This document shows, piece by piece, positions 21,117-35,300 of a stretch of 64,000 nt of DNA (position 1 is the first letter of the stretch; each line of letters starts with the position of its first letter). The translations under genes were made by a program, and so were the position numbers. The notes beneath the pieces are model-generated. The model did not search any database. It worked only from the letters and a program-made list of their open reading frames with translations, and had not been told where the DNA came from. This DNA comes from Boesenbergia rotunda (Eukaryota > Streptophyta > Magnoliopsida > Zingiberales > Zingiberaceae): contig JAGFNQ010005198.1 in NCBI GenBank assembly GCA_024364735.1, positions 1,339,899 to 1,403,898 on the forward strand, in the 5' to 3' direction.

Positions 21117-23265
21117 TCAAGACCCTGGGGCTGACGACATTCTACAAGTCCTTCGATTATGGCTAAGTTGTTTGCAGCGGCTGCATTTGAGTTTTACCTT
21201 TCCATTGTGTCTCGACTCAATCCGTGCCTTCTTTCGTCTACCGAGCTGCACAAGGCTACGGTGACATAGAACTATAATGTTGTTTACGCCCCTAGGCCAA
21301 AACTCCTTGCTTCGACAAGGGTAAATACGATCCATGTAAATGGCATTCCAATTTTGTGAATAAAAATAATGCTCACAATATGGGAGTAATCCATGTTCTG
21401 ATGAATGATGATAGCAGTAGCATGTGAGCAAGAGAGTCCTGAATTTTGAAACTCCCCACATTAACAATATTTTTTTTTCCAAATCAACAATGTATGAAGT
21501 GCCCCATGTCTCTACTTCCATTTCTGATTGAGAGTACGGGTGAACCTTATATGCTCTAGCTTTCTATCTCCTTGAATCCATTTCTTTGGTAGCATGAGGT
21601 GTCAAAGCAACATATCATTTTGAGACTTCCTCTCTACGGTTAAAGAACCATTGAGCTACCTTTCTTCTTGTATTATCAATTAACTTGTTTATGGGAAGTT
21701 CACGTCTAGTCTTAAATAAAGCATTTAAACTCTCCACACAATTAGTGGTTAGCATTCTGTACCTTCTCCCAGTAAAGTGTGCATTAGCCCAACTTTTAGG
21801 GTCAATGTTCTGAAGTCACTTATGGGCATCTGGATGTTTTTCAAGCATTGACTGCATTATGAGATCATATTGGAGTGTTGTGTTTGCTCGTGCTACTGCC
21901 CAAAACAAACCTAAAGCTGCTCTACTTTCAGTATCGGTTATCATATTACAAGACATGTGGTAGCTACAAAAAGCATGATGCACATTTGTCTACACTTTTC
22001 TAACTGTTGATATAATGCCACAATGTCTATCTGATGCTATGGTCATTGACTATTCATCGACAACAAAGAACCTCTTTATATGCTCCAAAAACCACTCCCA
22101 TGCATACTCACATTCAATTTAGCTATTTCAAAGGCAACTGGGAGAATATTGTCATTATCATCAATCGCTGTAGTAATCAATAATACACCCGGATACTTTC
22201 TTCTTAGATGTGTGGCATCAATTCCGATAAGTTTACGCAAATAAGACCTGAACGCCCTTCGACAAGCACCAAACCCCCAAAAATACCACTGGAACTCATT
22301 GTTACCATTCATGTATAGTGTCATATAAGTTTCAGTATCTCTAGCTCTTAACTCACGCAAATATTGTGGAAGATCTCTATATGCCTCATCACAATCTCCA
22401 ACGACCTTTTTCAATGTTTTCTCCCTAGCTATGTATGATTTTCTGTATGATATGGTCTGTCCAAATCTAGCTTTAATATATGATATAATCATACTTGGTT
22501 TGTATTGTTCATTATGAAGAAATTGCTCTTCAACAAAAGACGCAACAAATGATGAAGAGCATGCATGATGATCAGCACCTTCCCTAACAGTTCCACATTG
22601 GTGTTCCTTTACATATTTTGTAACAGTAAACTCTACTTCCCCCCGGGCAACTACTCTCCATGTACATGGTTGGTTGAAGCACACTGTTTTAACTCTATTT
22701 TTTCGAGTATCAACTGGGTTATATCTCATATGCTTAACTATGGCATGTTTCACAAGTGCATTCTTGAATTCTTGTCTAGATGGAAAAATCTGTCCCACAA
22801 AAAATTCATGCTCATCTCTTGCCTCTGCCTCTCCAGCCCAGCTAGCAATCGAGAATTCAAAATATAAGGATCATCAGCTATTAGAAACTCCTCCTCTAAG
22901 TCACTATACTAATCTAGGGGAAATTCATATTGCTCAATTTGCATATCATCAGCTTGGAATTCTAGTACACTTGTATTAGGTTGTAATTCATCTGCATTTC
23001 GGATTTCATGTTCTTCCTCCTCACTCTAGGTTGGCTCAAAGTATTCAACAAGTCTTGTAGAAGAATTTAGACACTCATCTTCTAGATTACTTTCTTCTTC
23101 ATTTAGATCAAATGTCAAATTCCTTGTAATTCTATTACCACTATACTTGGAAGATAATTACATATTATTACTGGCTATTTCTGCTTCATTCCCCATGACA
23201 GTATTATCATCAAGAGTATTCCATATCTCAGAGAGAATTTCGTGAACAACATTTTCATCCCTGAA
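21117..23265 (-). pseudogene. MuDR-type (MULE) transposase, decayed
   Basis: Read on the minus strand. It starts with an acidic leader (about 22810-23265), then the MuDR N-terminal domain (FPSRQEFKNALVKHA; CTWRVVARGE; EHQCGT, 22500-22798). The DDE core follows, with IGIDATHLRRKYPGVLL (first Asp), TIASDRHCG (second Asp) and NCVESLNALF (Glu). The C-terminus has a weak SWIM-like region and a CCHC knuckle, CSRCKQLSHNRRTC (about 21150). Breaks are a frameshift after FEIAKLN near 22115, a stop after FFVVDE near 22050, and others near 21820 and 21990. The transposase would cut and join MULE ends. It is recognisable along its length but cannot be translated whole. Confidence 0.85.
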
Positions 23266-23339
23266 AATAAATTACAATTAAATTTGGCAAACTTTCAAAA
23301 TCATAATAAAGTGTTTCAGTAATTTAAAAAATAAACAAG

Positions 23340-23495
23340 GATATCAGGCCCTCCTAGGGCCTGAAATCAAAGGATTTCAAGCCCTAAGAGGGCATGATAT
23401 CCTTTGATTTTAGGCCCTAAGAGGGCCTGATATCCTTTGATATCAGGCCTTCCTCGGGCCTGATATGGTAAGATATCAGATCCTAAGTCGTATTC
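23340..23495. repeat. Palindromic repeats, block 4, upstream of the MULE transposase
   Basis: About four units of roughly 40 bp with TAGGGCCTGAAATCAAAGG and GAGGGCCTGATATCCTTTG. They are related to blocks 1-3 but have GATATC at the centre, each unit being self-complementary. Confidence 0.7.
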
Positions 23496-24232
23496 AAGCA
23501 TGAATTTATCGTAAGTTTAAACAAATTCTAAAAACCCTATTTATGTAATGCATGTCACCGTTAGAGTCCTTCTCCAAACAAAAAATTAATAGAAAGAGTT
23601 GATCATGTATAAAACTAGAACTGATACCATATCAAGGCATAACAGAGTCTAGCTGAAATAAACCCTACAAGAACCCTTATACTATTTCTTTTCACCGTAT
23701 ACACAAATTTTAAGTAGCCAATCATATGTACATTACTAAATCTTTTTCTTCCTTCTATCAAACAAACTGTTGCTTGAAGTTTCTCCTTTAACACCTATCT
23801 TCCTCAACGATTCTTTTAAGTCGACTCTTTGAAGTCACCTTTAGAACAAGTCCACTCTTTGGGGCAAGGTAGAAAAAGTACCTTCGTGATGAGTCGAGTT
23901 GTGTAAGGTAGAAATATATATGTAGGGTGAGAAAAAGTCGAATTCCTGTGGCATCCGAACCACAATATGTTATTTTAAATTGGAAAGTCTGAAACAGTGG
24001 TTCGGATATCTCAGAATTCTAATTGAGAAAGAAATTTGTTGGCGGAAGGGGTATAAGAGGAAGATCACTAAATTTGATGCGCCCTTTAGTAAAAATGAAA
24101 TCTCAGTATGAATTTTGATAATTACTAATTTTCACATGCGCCATTTGGTAAAAGGCCGATTTTAGGTGGAAAATTTGTTCATGAGTTGAACAACGGATGG
24201 ATTTATCCGTTTCTTTACCACAAGTAATCAAT
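23496..24232. other. Region with no gene seen
   Basis: This is AT-rich DNA between the MULE-associated repeats and the 219-bp array. It has no protein similarity that I recognise, and no MULE terminal inverted repeat could be identified by eye. Confidence 0.4.
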
Positions 24233-25760
24233 GGAAAGTATTAGCAATCCATCCTTTTTCATCAAGTAAACGGAGGAAAAATTTTTTGCACAGACATTTT
24301 TCCTCAGTTTTTGAATCTGCTCTCCTAAATAAAGATAACATTAGTATGGGATATCAATTTGGACCAACCACCTTAGAGTGGTCGGGTCAATGTGTCTCAT
24401 TGAAGTAATAAAAAAAAGTAAGTAAAATCAGTTTTGATATAGTTAAAAAACGGAAAGTATTAGCAATTCATCCTTTTTCATCAAGTATACGGAGGAAAAT
24501 TTTCTGCACGGACAATTTTCCTCAATTTTTTGAATCCGCTCTCCTAAATAAAGATAACATTAGTATGGGATATCAATTTGGACCAACCTCCTTAGAGTGG
24601 TCGGGTCAATGTGTCCCATTGAAGTAATAAAAAAAAGTAAGTAAAATCAGTTTTGATATAGTTAAAAAACGGAAAGTATTAGCAATTCATCCTTTTTCAT
24701 CAAGTATACGGAGGAAAATTTACTCCACGGACAATTTTCCTCAATTTTTTAAATCTGCTCTCCTAAATAAAGATAACATTAGTATGGGATATCAATTTGG
24801 ACCAACCTCCTTAGAGTGGTCGGGTCAATGTGTCTCATTGAAGTAATAAAAAAAAGTAAGTAAAATCAGTTTTGATACAGTTAAAAAACGGAAAGTATTA
24901 GCAATCCATCCTTTTTCATCAAGTAAACGGAGGAAAATTTTCTGCATAGACAATTTTCCTCAGTTTTTGAATCTGCTTTCCTAAATAAAGATAACATTAG
25001 TATGGGATATCAATTTGGACCAACCTCCTTAGAGTGATCGGGTCAATGTGTCTCATTGAAGTAATAAAAAAAAGTAAGTAAAATCAGTTTTGATATAGTT
25101 AAAAACGGAAAGTATTAGTAATCCATCTTTTTCCATCAAGTAAACGGAGGAAAATTTTCTGCACAGAAAATTTCCTCAGTTTTTGAATCCGCTCTGCTAA
25201 ATAAAGATAACATTAGTATGGGATATCAATTTGGACCAACCTCCTTAGAGTGTTCGGATCAATGTGTCTCATTGAAATAATAAAAAAAAGTAAGTAAAAT
25301 CAGTTTTGATATAGTTAAAAAACGGAAAGTATTAGCAATCCATCCTTTTTTATCAAATAAACAGAGGAAAATTTGTTGCACAGACAATTTTCCTCAGTTT
25401 TTGAATCCGCTCTCCTAAATAAAGATAACATTAGTATGGGATATCAATTTGGACCAACTTCCTTAGAGTGGTCGGGTCAATGTGTCTCATTGAAGTAATA
25501 AAAAAAAGTAAGTAAAATCAGTTTTGATACAGTTAAAAAACGGAAGGTATTAGCAATCCATCCTTTTTCATCAAGTAAACAGAGGAAAATTTTCTGAACA
25601 GACAATTTTCCTCAGTTTTTGAATCCGCTCTCCTAAATAAAGATAACATTAATATGGGATATCAATTTGGACCAACCTCCTTAGAGTGGCCGGGTCAATG
25701 TGTCTCATTGAAGTAATAAAAAAAAGTAAGTAAAATTAATTTTGATACAGTTAAAAAAAC
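24233..25760. repeat. 219-bp tandem repeat array, seven copies
   Basis: Copies start with GGAAAGTATTAGCAAT (some variants) at 24233, 24452, 24671, 24890, 25107, 25324 and 25542, periods of 217-219 bp. Each contains CATCCTTTTTCATCAAG, GGATATCAATTTGGACCAAC, GTCGGGTCAATGTGTC and an A-rich TAATAAAAAAAAGTAAG. Copies differ by only a few bases. Inside each, GGAAAATTTTCTGCAC faces GACAATTTTCCTC as a loose inverted repeat. The array ends about 620 bp from the stop codon of the TDBD-PHD gene. Confidence 0.9.
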
Positions 25761-26380
25761 AAACAAAATTAACCGGTTAATTCATGGAAATCGAAGACGA
25801 CCAAGTTGGATTATTAGAAAAATACGAATCGACCTCTTCCAATTTAACAAGAAACTTGATGGCGACGTTAGACAGACGTTTATCAAAGTCAAATGGTGGG
25901 TGAAACGGTAAGGTCATATTTCCCAGCGTCCACTTTAATTACAAAATAAGCACAAATCCATCTTTAAATGTTTGTCCGTCCCTGCCCGTTAACCCTTCCA
26001 ATCCGCACAGAAAGCACAAAATAGAACGGGTAGAAATGCTAGATTAAGTTATTAACAAAATGAGCTGGACTCGTTAACATCAAAATTCTACCACCTTTAG
26101 AGGTGGTAGCGATGATTTTCTATACACAAATAGAAGACAAAAATCGAACCCAGAATTGCTCGAGCATTGAGCTCTTGCTGTCGTGTACATAGGCATATTA
26201 CGTGCTAACAGAAAAAAAACCACTACCAAAAATTTAGCCAAGAATTGCTTTTGAGGATGAGTTCTTTGGTTTACAAAACATACCCCCTAATATTTACGCA
26301 CCAACTGAAAAGCACCACAAAAAAAGGCTCCTCCAACTGACATCGAAAGATGTAAAATGAACACGAATCATTATCATCTT
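25761..26380. other. 3' flank of the TDBD-PHD gene
   Basis: This stretch contains the likely 3' UTR (just below 26381 on the minus strand) and intergenic sequence. No clear polyadenylation signal or second gene was recognised. A long inverted match, CCACCTTTAGAGGTGG at about 26091-26107, is a short local palindrome. Confidence 0.4.
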
Positions 26381-29300
26381 TTATCGCCTTGTGACAAAAA
26401 CATTGATACAGGAATCGACTTGCATAGCATTGTTGTTCCGTGAAAGGATGTGGCATGGGCACCCTGTAGATATGTCTCCAGCTGCAAGAAATACATGTTT
26501 CATTATATGCTTCTTCGAAACCATTCCATTACTCAAATTGAAAATTGTTAGATAAATGCCAACCTGATCTGTGCTAATTTTTACGAAACCGAATTTGTTA
26601 GTCCAAATAGATTCAGCTTCCTCAGCTGCAGGTAATACTATATGCCTCACGCCAAGAGAGGCTAAAAATCTCTCAATACATGAAAACAGAGATTGGAAAT
26701 AACCCTACAGAAAAACGAAGAATCCATTATTTAGAAGGAATCATTTTAATGATGGAGAAATAAGGAAACGTACCAGAATTACAGGATCAAGTCAAGAAAA
26801 GAAGGAAAAAACTGAGCAAAAGATGAGCTAAGCAAAGATGAGATTTAACTTGCTTAGGACTAGCAAAACAAATTGTGCTAAGCTTGAACTATGATCACCT
26901 TGATTAGTTAACTAGAAATGTTTACCCAACGTCAGGCCTTAAAATGTTTATCAGTCACATGTTCATGATCTTATCAAAATTAGGTATAACAATACAGAAT
27001 TTAAGTTAGAGCAAAGCAAATTACGATGTCTAAAATGACATAAAAGACAGTGAGCGTCATTCAAAATGATAAATGTTTCAGTTACAGGTTGATATGTAAA
27101 AACTGTGGAGCTAGAAAAGCAGATTAACAAAAGGCCACCAGGTTATTCTGATGCTATCTTCTTATAATTGTCTAACAATAGTGTTTCACTTGTCCATTCT
27201 AGAGCAATCGAACTTCACAAATACAAAACAAGGTTGTTCAGAATTTTTGTTTTAAAAAAAAACATGTAATTCCAAGAAGGGGTTTGATTTAGAAATTTCA
27301 ATCCAAAAGTAAAGCTCAGAATTGTTGTTAGGAATGATGTAAGCTCGAATGAACTCTTTTACAAGGTCAAGCTCCAAGCACTCGAACAGCTTTGTTCGTT
27401 TGCAACACTAAATTAATCAATAGATAAGCAATCTGAACATAGATACAAGAACACACCTGGCCCTGATGTTCTCTACTTGTTGCAACTAATGGAAGTTCAG
27501 CGACATCCCTCCCCAAAAAACGTAGTAATCCCGCAGATACCACACATGAACTGCAATATTGAACACGCTTAAAACAAAAATTGTAAAGCTACTGAGGAAT
27601 GAATTAAGTGATGCCTGCTTTACTTATGAAAACGTACCCAACTATTAGTACTGGACAATACATCCCTGCAAAATCTTGACCCTTCACACTCCGCCTACCA
27701 GAACAAACAGATAATCAGTATGTAAAAAAAGGCAATTACGAATAATGAAAAACAGAAGACAATGCTCTCACCCATAAACCATTGATGGAATAAGATCCTT
27801 TCCAGTCGATGCTTCAACAATAGGATCAAATGATTCCTGTAAATAAATATTAAGAAAATATTACTCACCAGCAATTCAGCAACTTTAACTTATATTAATC
27901 ATATTATTTAAATTATGTATTAAACAGATTACTATTCATATTTTTAAACATCATTTTAGTATAATGAATAATATACTATCAATTTTTATAATATATGAAT
28001 AATTGTATGCCATATTATTTATTTTATTTTATTATTTAACAAGCTGGCAATTGAGGAGTTTTATTTTGATTATTAATACTGTGATTATATGATTACTTAT
28101 ATTTTAGTCAATTATTTTGATGAATAGAAATTACTTGGTATTGTATAATACTAATAGTTAATATGCATCATTTTTTTAACACTTTTTGTCACATTAGACA
28201 ATAAATCAATTTATTTAATTTTTATTTAAATTTTTGGACTTCTTTTGTTGATTCTAGTCCTACCAATTACACCCATTCGAAAAGGCTAAAGAGTTTTTTT
28301 TACTTTTACATACTCATACCACTACAGATTGTGAACACTATGTATTGAGATTTATAGAATCAAAATAGTTTACAAGCAGCAAAACAATGCGAGAGGAATT
28401 GTATACAAGAGAGATTTGTCAATATTTAATAGTGTAACATCACTTAAATATTTAAATAGTCACTTACGTGGAAAATAGTAACTGCCCTTGAAAGGAGAAG
28501 TTTACTGTCTGCTTCAAGTGCTCTTCCACTTAGAAGTCTCCATCTTATGTCACTGTCTAAATTTTTATCTAAACCTCTACTGTCACATTTCCTCTTTAAA
28601 ATGTCAATATTTGAAGAAGGAAGCAACTCTGCTCTACGATGAAGATATTCCTCCAATGCACTTCGCATTCGGATGCAATCAGTGCAGCAGAACCACTCTC
28701 CTACTGGCAATTCCTGAAATTAAAGCGATAATCAAGTCCAACAATAGGCACAAATTGACCAAACAGAGGTCCATTCTTCCTATTTGGCACATACATTCTA
28801 GTTAAATTGAGCAGATGTCTAGGCAATTATAGTTTTCCTACTTAGCACATACATTCTAGTTAAATAATATAGTGGGTATCTAGGAATCTCAAGGCTAATC
28901 ACATAATTTTAGTTTGTATGTTTATCGGCAAGAGAATTTAAGAGTGGTAAATATGGAAGTACCTTTAAATCAGTCATTTTATGATCTCTCAAACATCCAA
29001 CATGGTATTCCCTCTCGCACTGAATCCAATGACAAACCAAGTGAGTTCCTTCAATGACAGATGAAAAAAAAAATCAAACTTTTCTGGGCATGATACAACT
29101 GAAATATACCTGATCACAGATGATAACAGTGCGGTCATTAAATCCTCCTCTACTAAAATCATGACACCTGAATGGATTTACGACAGTCAGAAAAAATTTA
29201 AGAAGTATCTACTGTCCCAATTCCAAAATGCAAACTGAATTTGAAGTCAATATAAATTGACCAAAAAAGCAGCTTTGCAACAAAGCATCAGAATAAATAA

Positions 29301-32300
29301 AGATTATGAGCAATGTTAATCTACATAGATAATGTTTAAGAAAACCACAAAACTCATTGGGTACCTTCCACTTCAAGATTTAGGAAAGAAAATTAATTTA
29401 AAATAATCAATTGCCTACAAAGCATTGTTCTGAGTCTGTATGTGATAGAAAAAAATAGCACTTTGCCCAACACTAACTTGCCTTGGAACCACAAGAGTTG
29501 GGTTCTTATCAAATCAAATCAAGTTAAAACAGAAAACCCGAATCCAAATCTCATCAAAAGTGAAATGCAAATATTTATAGCTGAATATTTTTAAAAACTC
29601 TAAAAAATCTTAGAAAACCAAAGCAACCTAATGTATTACTATCTAATGCAGTCTTTAATAAGGATTTAATTTGAATAAACTCAAAGTTAAAATTATAAAA
29701 ATATTACAAAATAAAAATGAAAAAAATCACAGGCCAAAACCTCAAAGGGAATGCAATCAAATTGGAAAATTTATTGTTTTAGCCAATTCTTTATCTGAAT
29801 TATTCAACAAACAATGTTCGAAAATATCCCCTATCAAGAGCTCAGGAACAATGTCAAGGTAATAACCTGCACAGTGAACATGAACTGTCATCAGTCAGTG
29901 TTGTTGTGACTATGCGGATACACCGTTTAAATATCTGCTCAATGGGATCCACACCAGCAACTCTCCCAGCAGCAATTGCATTCTTATTACTCGACAAGCA
30001 TTTCTCCCGTTGATGAAGATTTTGACAATATCGACAGTGCCAATCCCCTTTTGGAACACTGGACAAACCAATACATTCTGCAACATAAACAATTAGATTA
30101 GCACTTGGAAAGATAATACCACCCACTTACTGAAGAGAAAGAGATTCCCGTATTTTGATAGAGCATGCATATTCAAGAAGAGCAGCATAGAAGCAAATAA
30201 TGGAACAGGACCACTCGAAAGCATTAAGTTCTTGGGTAGATACAAAAAATGTTAAATGCTACACTGGAAAAAAGTTAAGCTATTCTTCCACTAAACTGAA
30301 ATGGAATTAGTAGAAAACTAGAACTATAACAACTTCTATATGTAGTTTGAATGCTGTAATAGTCAACTTAGTCTGTATAAACAAGAAGACAAGCAATTTA
30401 CCCAAAGGAGTGCCAATTATGGAGTTCATATGTCAGAATTGAAGTTGAGATATAAACCACATTAAAGTTAGAAACTAATTTATGGTATTATCTGATCCTG
30501 ATACAAAATGTGCCCTATAAATTAATACTTCCAAAAGTAATCGTAGTTTTTCCAAAATTATTAACTTAATTAAAAAATGGTTTACAAATTTGAAATTCAT
30601 AAAAATTCAATTGATTGTTTTGTGCTGATTCTATGTTGAAGAAAAAGTAAAATGAATAATATGAACTAACATAGAGATATTGCAAAAATGTTACAGAAAT
30701 TCTATTATCCATGACTGAACAAAAAAGAAACGGGAAAATGAGTTGGATAAAAGGACAGGTCAGGGAAACTAGATGGAGAGGGAAAGAGTGTAAACAAAGA
30801 AAAGAATAGGAAATCAGCCTTAATTGGTAGTTCTACTGATCTGTCATTGGAGTTTGATTGAGCCTTGCCTTTTTAAGAAGAGATAGTTGCATAAAATTTA
30901 GGAAACATGTCCATTAACAATAGCATAGACACTAGTAATGCAAAAATTGCATAGATCAATCATACTGTGGCAGGTCAGTTAAACTTTAGGGTAAACTAAC
31001 TATGTGTGCACTCCTAGTATTCCATGAAACCCCTCTCTCTCACACACACAAACACACACTTCCCCCCAAAAAATCATGAATTTATTGCAACAAATGATTC
31101 AATCAATATACTATATATCAAATTAAAACACATATTATGTTATCTTTTTCTTTTTTTTAGATAGATATTATTGTTTAAGAACGAAGAAGAAAAACAAAAA
31201 AAAATCAATGGATAATATGATTATTAGTGGATATTGATTGGGGAAAAAGGGAGTACATGAAATACCAATGAAGTGATAAACTACAAGGGATGTATATATA
31301 ATTCCATATTCCAAGGCAACAGATAAAATCATAAACACATCTGAAACATTGTCAGACCTATGACCACCTATAATTCACAAAGCATATTTTTGCAACAGAC
31401 TTGATTTTACCAAAGATGACGGAATTAGAACTAAAAGCCATTCTATGTGTGTGGGCAAGGATGTGGGAGCATCAGTTCCTGACAGCAACTGAATCAGTAG
31501 CAATAAACAAGGGACAATATCTACACACAACAAAAAAGACAAATGAAGCATGGAAGTAGTGTGATAGTTTCAGTGTATGATGTTGTTTATTTTGTGTCAT
31601 GTAGTTTATATTGTTAGATCTGTGCTGGGGTAGTTGGTTATTGTGAAACCTTATTAGTAGGAATTGTTTGATGTGTTGTATGGTGGACAGTTGCTTGAAG
31701 GTGTGTGGGGAAAGTGTATCACTTCCATGTGCATCCAAACAAGTTGTAGAAAGATCAGTGAGTTTTCTTCTTATAATAAGCAAACTAGCCTTCTTCATCT
31801 CTCCTGCATTAGATGGTGCAATGGTTAACAGATCAGCAAAGGTCTCACAGACAATCCTATTCCCAAACTTGTCCAGCAGAGGTTGGTTTCAATTCCACCA
31901 TTGTCCATGAATACAATCCTATTCCCAAACGTGTATCCTATGTTTGAGAGACCATTTCTTCCTTTGGAAAGCAATGTGCAAAATGCACACCAAAAAGATG
32001 AAATAAAAGCTTTGTAGAATGCTACAGTTGGTAAAGGTGGAGAAATCAATAAATAAACTTTTATGAAACATATAGCAGGATGAGAAAGATTAGTTATTGA
32101 ATTACAACTCTAGAAATTCTGAAAAAGATCATAAATATAGTTATACTAGTTAACAAGATTGAAACCAATGTATACATAAGTACATGCTATCATAATACAA
32201 GATGCCATGTAACATAATGGAGAAAGAGAGGGAAAACCTTTGTGGAATGCTCTAGGACAAAGATCACAAAGTACTAGATTTCCACCATCAGCACATATAC

Positions 32301-35300
32301 TGCAAAGATCGTCACTGTCGCTAGCTATCGTTTTTCGGTCTTTTGCTAGTGAAACTGATAACTCATGCAGGGAAACCCCATTGGAAGTGTAAATGTAGTT
32401 GTAACTGGAAATCGTAGCACAATGGATAGATCAGTGTGGTGATTCAATCATTACAAAGAGCTGAAATATTTCCACTTACGGTTTGCGCCTCAATGCTTGG
32501 CCAGCATGGGCTTCAAATTGTGAAGGGCTAACCTGTATTTGGTTTACAGAAAATTAAATTCTGATTTTGTGCCAAAAAAAAACAGCATGAGGTACACATT
32601 ACCACAGAGTTGCAGCATTGACAACATATTCCAGAATCTTTTATGTAGCCCTCAAGAAGCCGCTGAAACATAATTATAAAATTTTTGTTAGTAAAACAAT
32701 AACATATTTTTCAAATGAGAATCAATCCACTATCTTATTAGAACAACCTTTCCACGAACATAGTAGCCTACTTCAGTACCCTCTGGCAAAATATCAGTCA
32801 TAAAGATCAACTTGTGCAGGCCAATATCCCTTGCAGAAGGTAATGATGAAAAAAAACAAAAATTTGAGGCAAGGTAAAGAAAAAGGTGAGGAAGAGTAAT
32901 TCTAACAAAGATATGGAAAAAGATGGGAAATGTCTGAGAGATACTTTCTAGTTAGTCTCCCAAGGCTAGTCTTTTTATTTGATGTTAGGTTTCTGGATGA
33001 GCTGTCTGTATGACTTGTTACAGAAACAGGCTTTGATAACCTGTGCAGCAAATTCATACAAAACACATTTTAGTAAGATTAAAAGTAGAACAAAATACAA
33101 GTTTTTAAATAAATAATAATAAAAAAGATAGATGAGCAAATAAAGTAGTCATTCCAAACATATCAAGCTGTAAATTCTGACATATTTTGAATTTGGAACC
33201 AACAACCTAATGTCATCTATTGTGACATACAATTACCACAAAGGTGCTGTCAACTTAGCGGCCCCTCTAGGGCGGTCCCACACACTCTATCAAAACGACC
33301 CTTTTGCATGGGGGAGGTCAGATACCCAACAAGGTATTTTTGCACCAATTAGGAATTGACCCCAAGCATCTATTGTGACATACTATTTAAGCAAAAAAGG
33401 TGATATCGCTCACCCCAAACGGGTCCCACGGTAAGATACGAGCAAGTAAATTTTAGGAGGTATTTTGTCCTAGTACAACGGCCCTTTGCATGAGGGAGAT
33501 CAGACACCCAACAAGGTATTTTGCACCTATTGGGAATTAACCCCAAGATCTATTAGAGCAAGCATCCATGCATGTATCCGACCCATGGGGACATCTATTG
33601 TGACATACTAGGAGGCAAAAGGTGATTTGCACGCCCCTAGTGGCCCTGCCAACCCGTCCTAAGGCAACACGGAGAAGGTAAATCACGAAGGTTACTAGCC
33701 CGGATGCTATAGCTAGCATGTGGGGAGGGCGAACACACTAGCGTTGCACAGTTTTGACCCCCATACCTCAAGGTCACAACACCCACGCACTAATCATCAG
33801 TTCATCCCGTGGGGACTCTATTGTGACATACTAAATGCAGATGAAGTTTCCACAATTAGGTGCAATCCTAAAGATGGTACAAGAATTGATAAAAATGCAA
33901 ATGAATAAAACCATCCTTATCTATCAGAAATCATAAACATAGGGACAAAAAGATCAGTAAAGGAATTCAACTTGTTAAAACCCTGACGAACCATCAGAAA
34001 ATTTGGGCCTCAAAATCTAAATTTGAACCTCTATTCTTCATAAACATCAAAATCTAAATCTTATCTATATTACTTCATTTCATTAAAAAAACTGACTTTA
34101 CCTATGTTCCAGTTTTAATCAATACTTATCCTCATAGAAGACTATACTTAAGATCCTTCTCAACACTGATGAGGAAACAAAATATTCAACAAGAACCAAA
34201 GGTACAAAAGTGTAATAAAGAAATGTGAATACTAGGAAGAGAATACTTAGATTTAAAGAACAATTAAAGACCTACAGAAGACAATTAATTACTCTAATTA
34301 ATCTTCCTAAAATTCAGAGGTACTCTACTGAATTTTTAAATATAATTAATAATACAACAACAACCAAACATTATTCCACTAGGTGGGATAGGTGAGGTTG
34401 GTTATATGAATCCTTCTATGTCATTAGGTTCTAACCCATACTATATCATCATTTATATTTAAGTAAATTTTATCTTATTTTATAGTGTTAGCCAAGTCTT
34501 CTTTGATTTTCTTCTTCCTTATTTAATGTGTGTATTTGTCATAGTTTTGCATTGTCTATCCGGAGCATTTATTGATGATCTAAGTACATATTTATATTAT
34601 CTTAAACGTGTCTCAAAATTTTTTTCCTTTCTATCTAATGTTATCATCTATATACATATTTGTATTATCTTAAACGTGTCTCTCAAAATTTTCTTTCTTT
34701 CTCTCTAATGTTATCATCTATATTTAAATCAATTTTATCATATTTTATCAAGTGTTCTAAAAATCGGTTTAGGCAACCGCCTAGGCGCTAGGCGTTAGCC
34801 AGCCGCACTAAAAGCATCCTAGTCGGCCAGCCTAGGCGGCTTTGGTGCCTAGGCGGGATAAGGCGGCCCTAGGAGCCAACTAATCAATCAAATTATCTAG
34901 GCGCCATGGAAATAGTGCAGGGTTTTCATGATTTTTGTTAGTTTGAGTTTTTAAATTTAAAGCCCAATTAAAAAAAAACTGAAATGTAACCCTTTTTTGT
35001 GTGTGTTGGGCTTAAGTTTTATAAACTCTAAACTTTGGTCTAACAAGAAAATCGATTTATTGGATTGCCCTAACAGCTAGCACCAAACTTCATCTTCACT
35101 AATTAGAGCTGGAAAAATCAGAGCGAATGAAGAAACCACATTTTGGAGAAATCAGATAGTTAAAAGTAGAATAAATTTGTGATATTTTATTAGTTGTGTA
35201 ATTTTGAATTCATTTTAAATTTGATATTATTGTATTGAAGTTATAGAATATGATTTATTATGTAATTTATGTTGGTACCGTGGAATCAGCCTAGCGGCAC

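Noticed and set aside
27900..28340. Extra exon in intron 13
   Set aside because: The stretch is strongly AT-rich with stops in all frames, and exons 13 and 14 join in phase without it.
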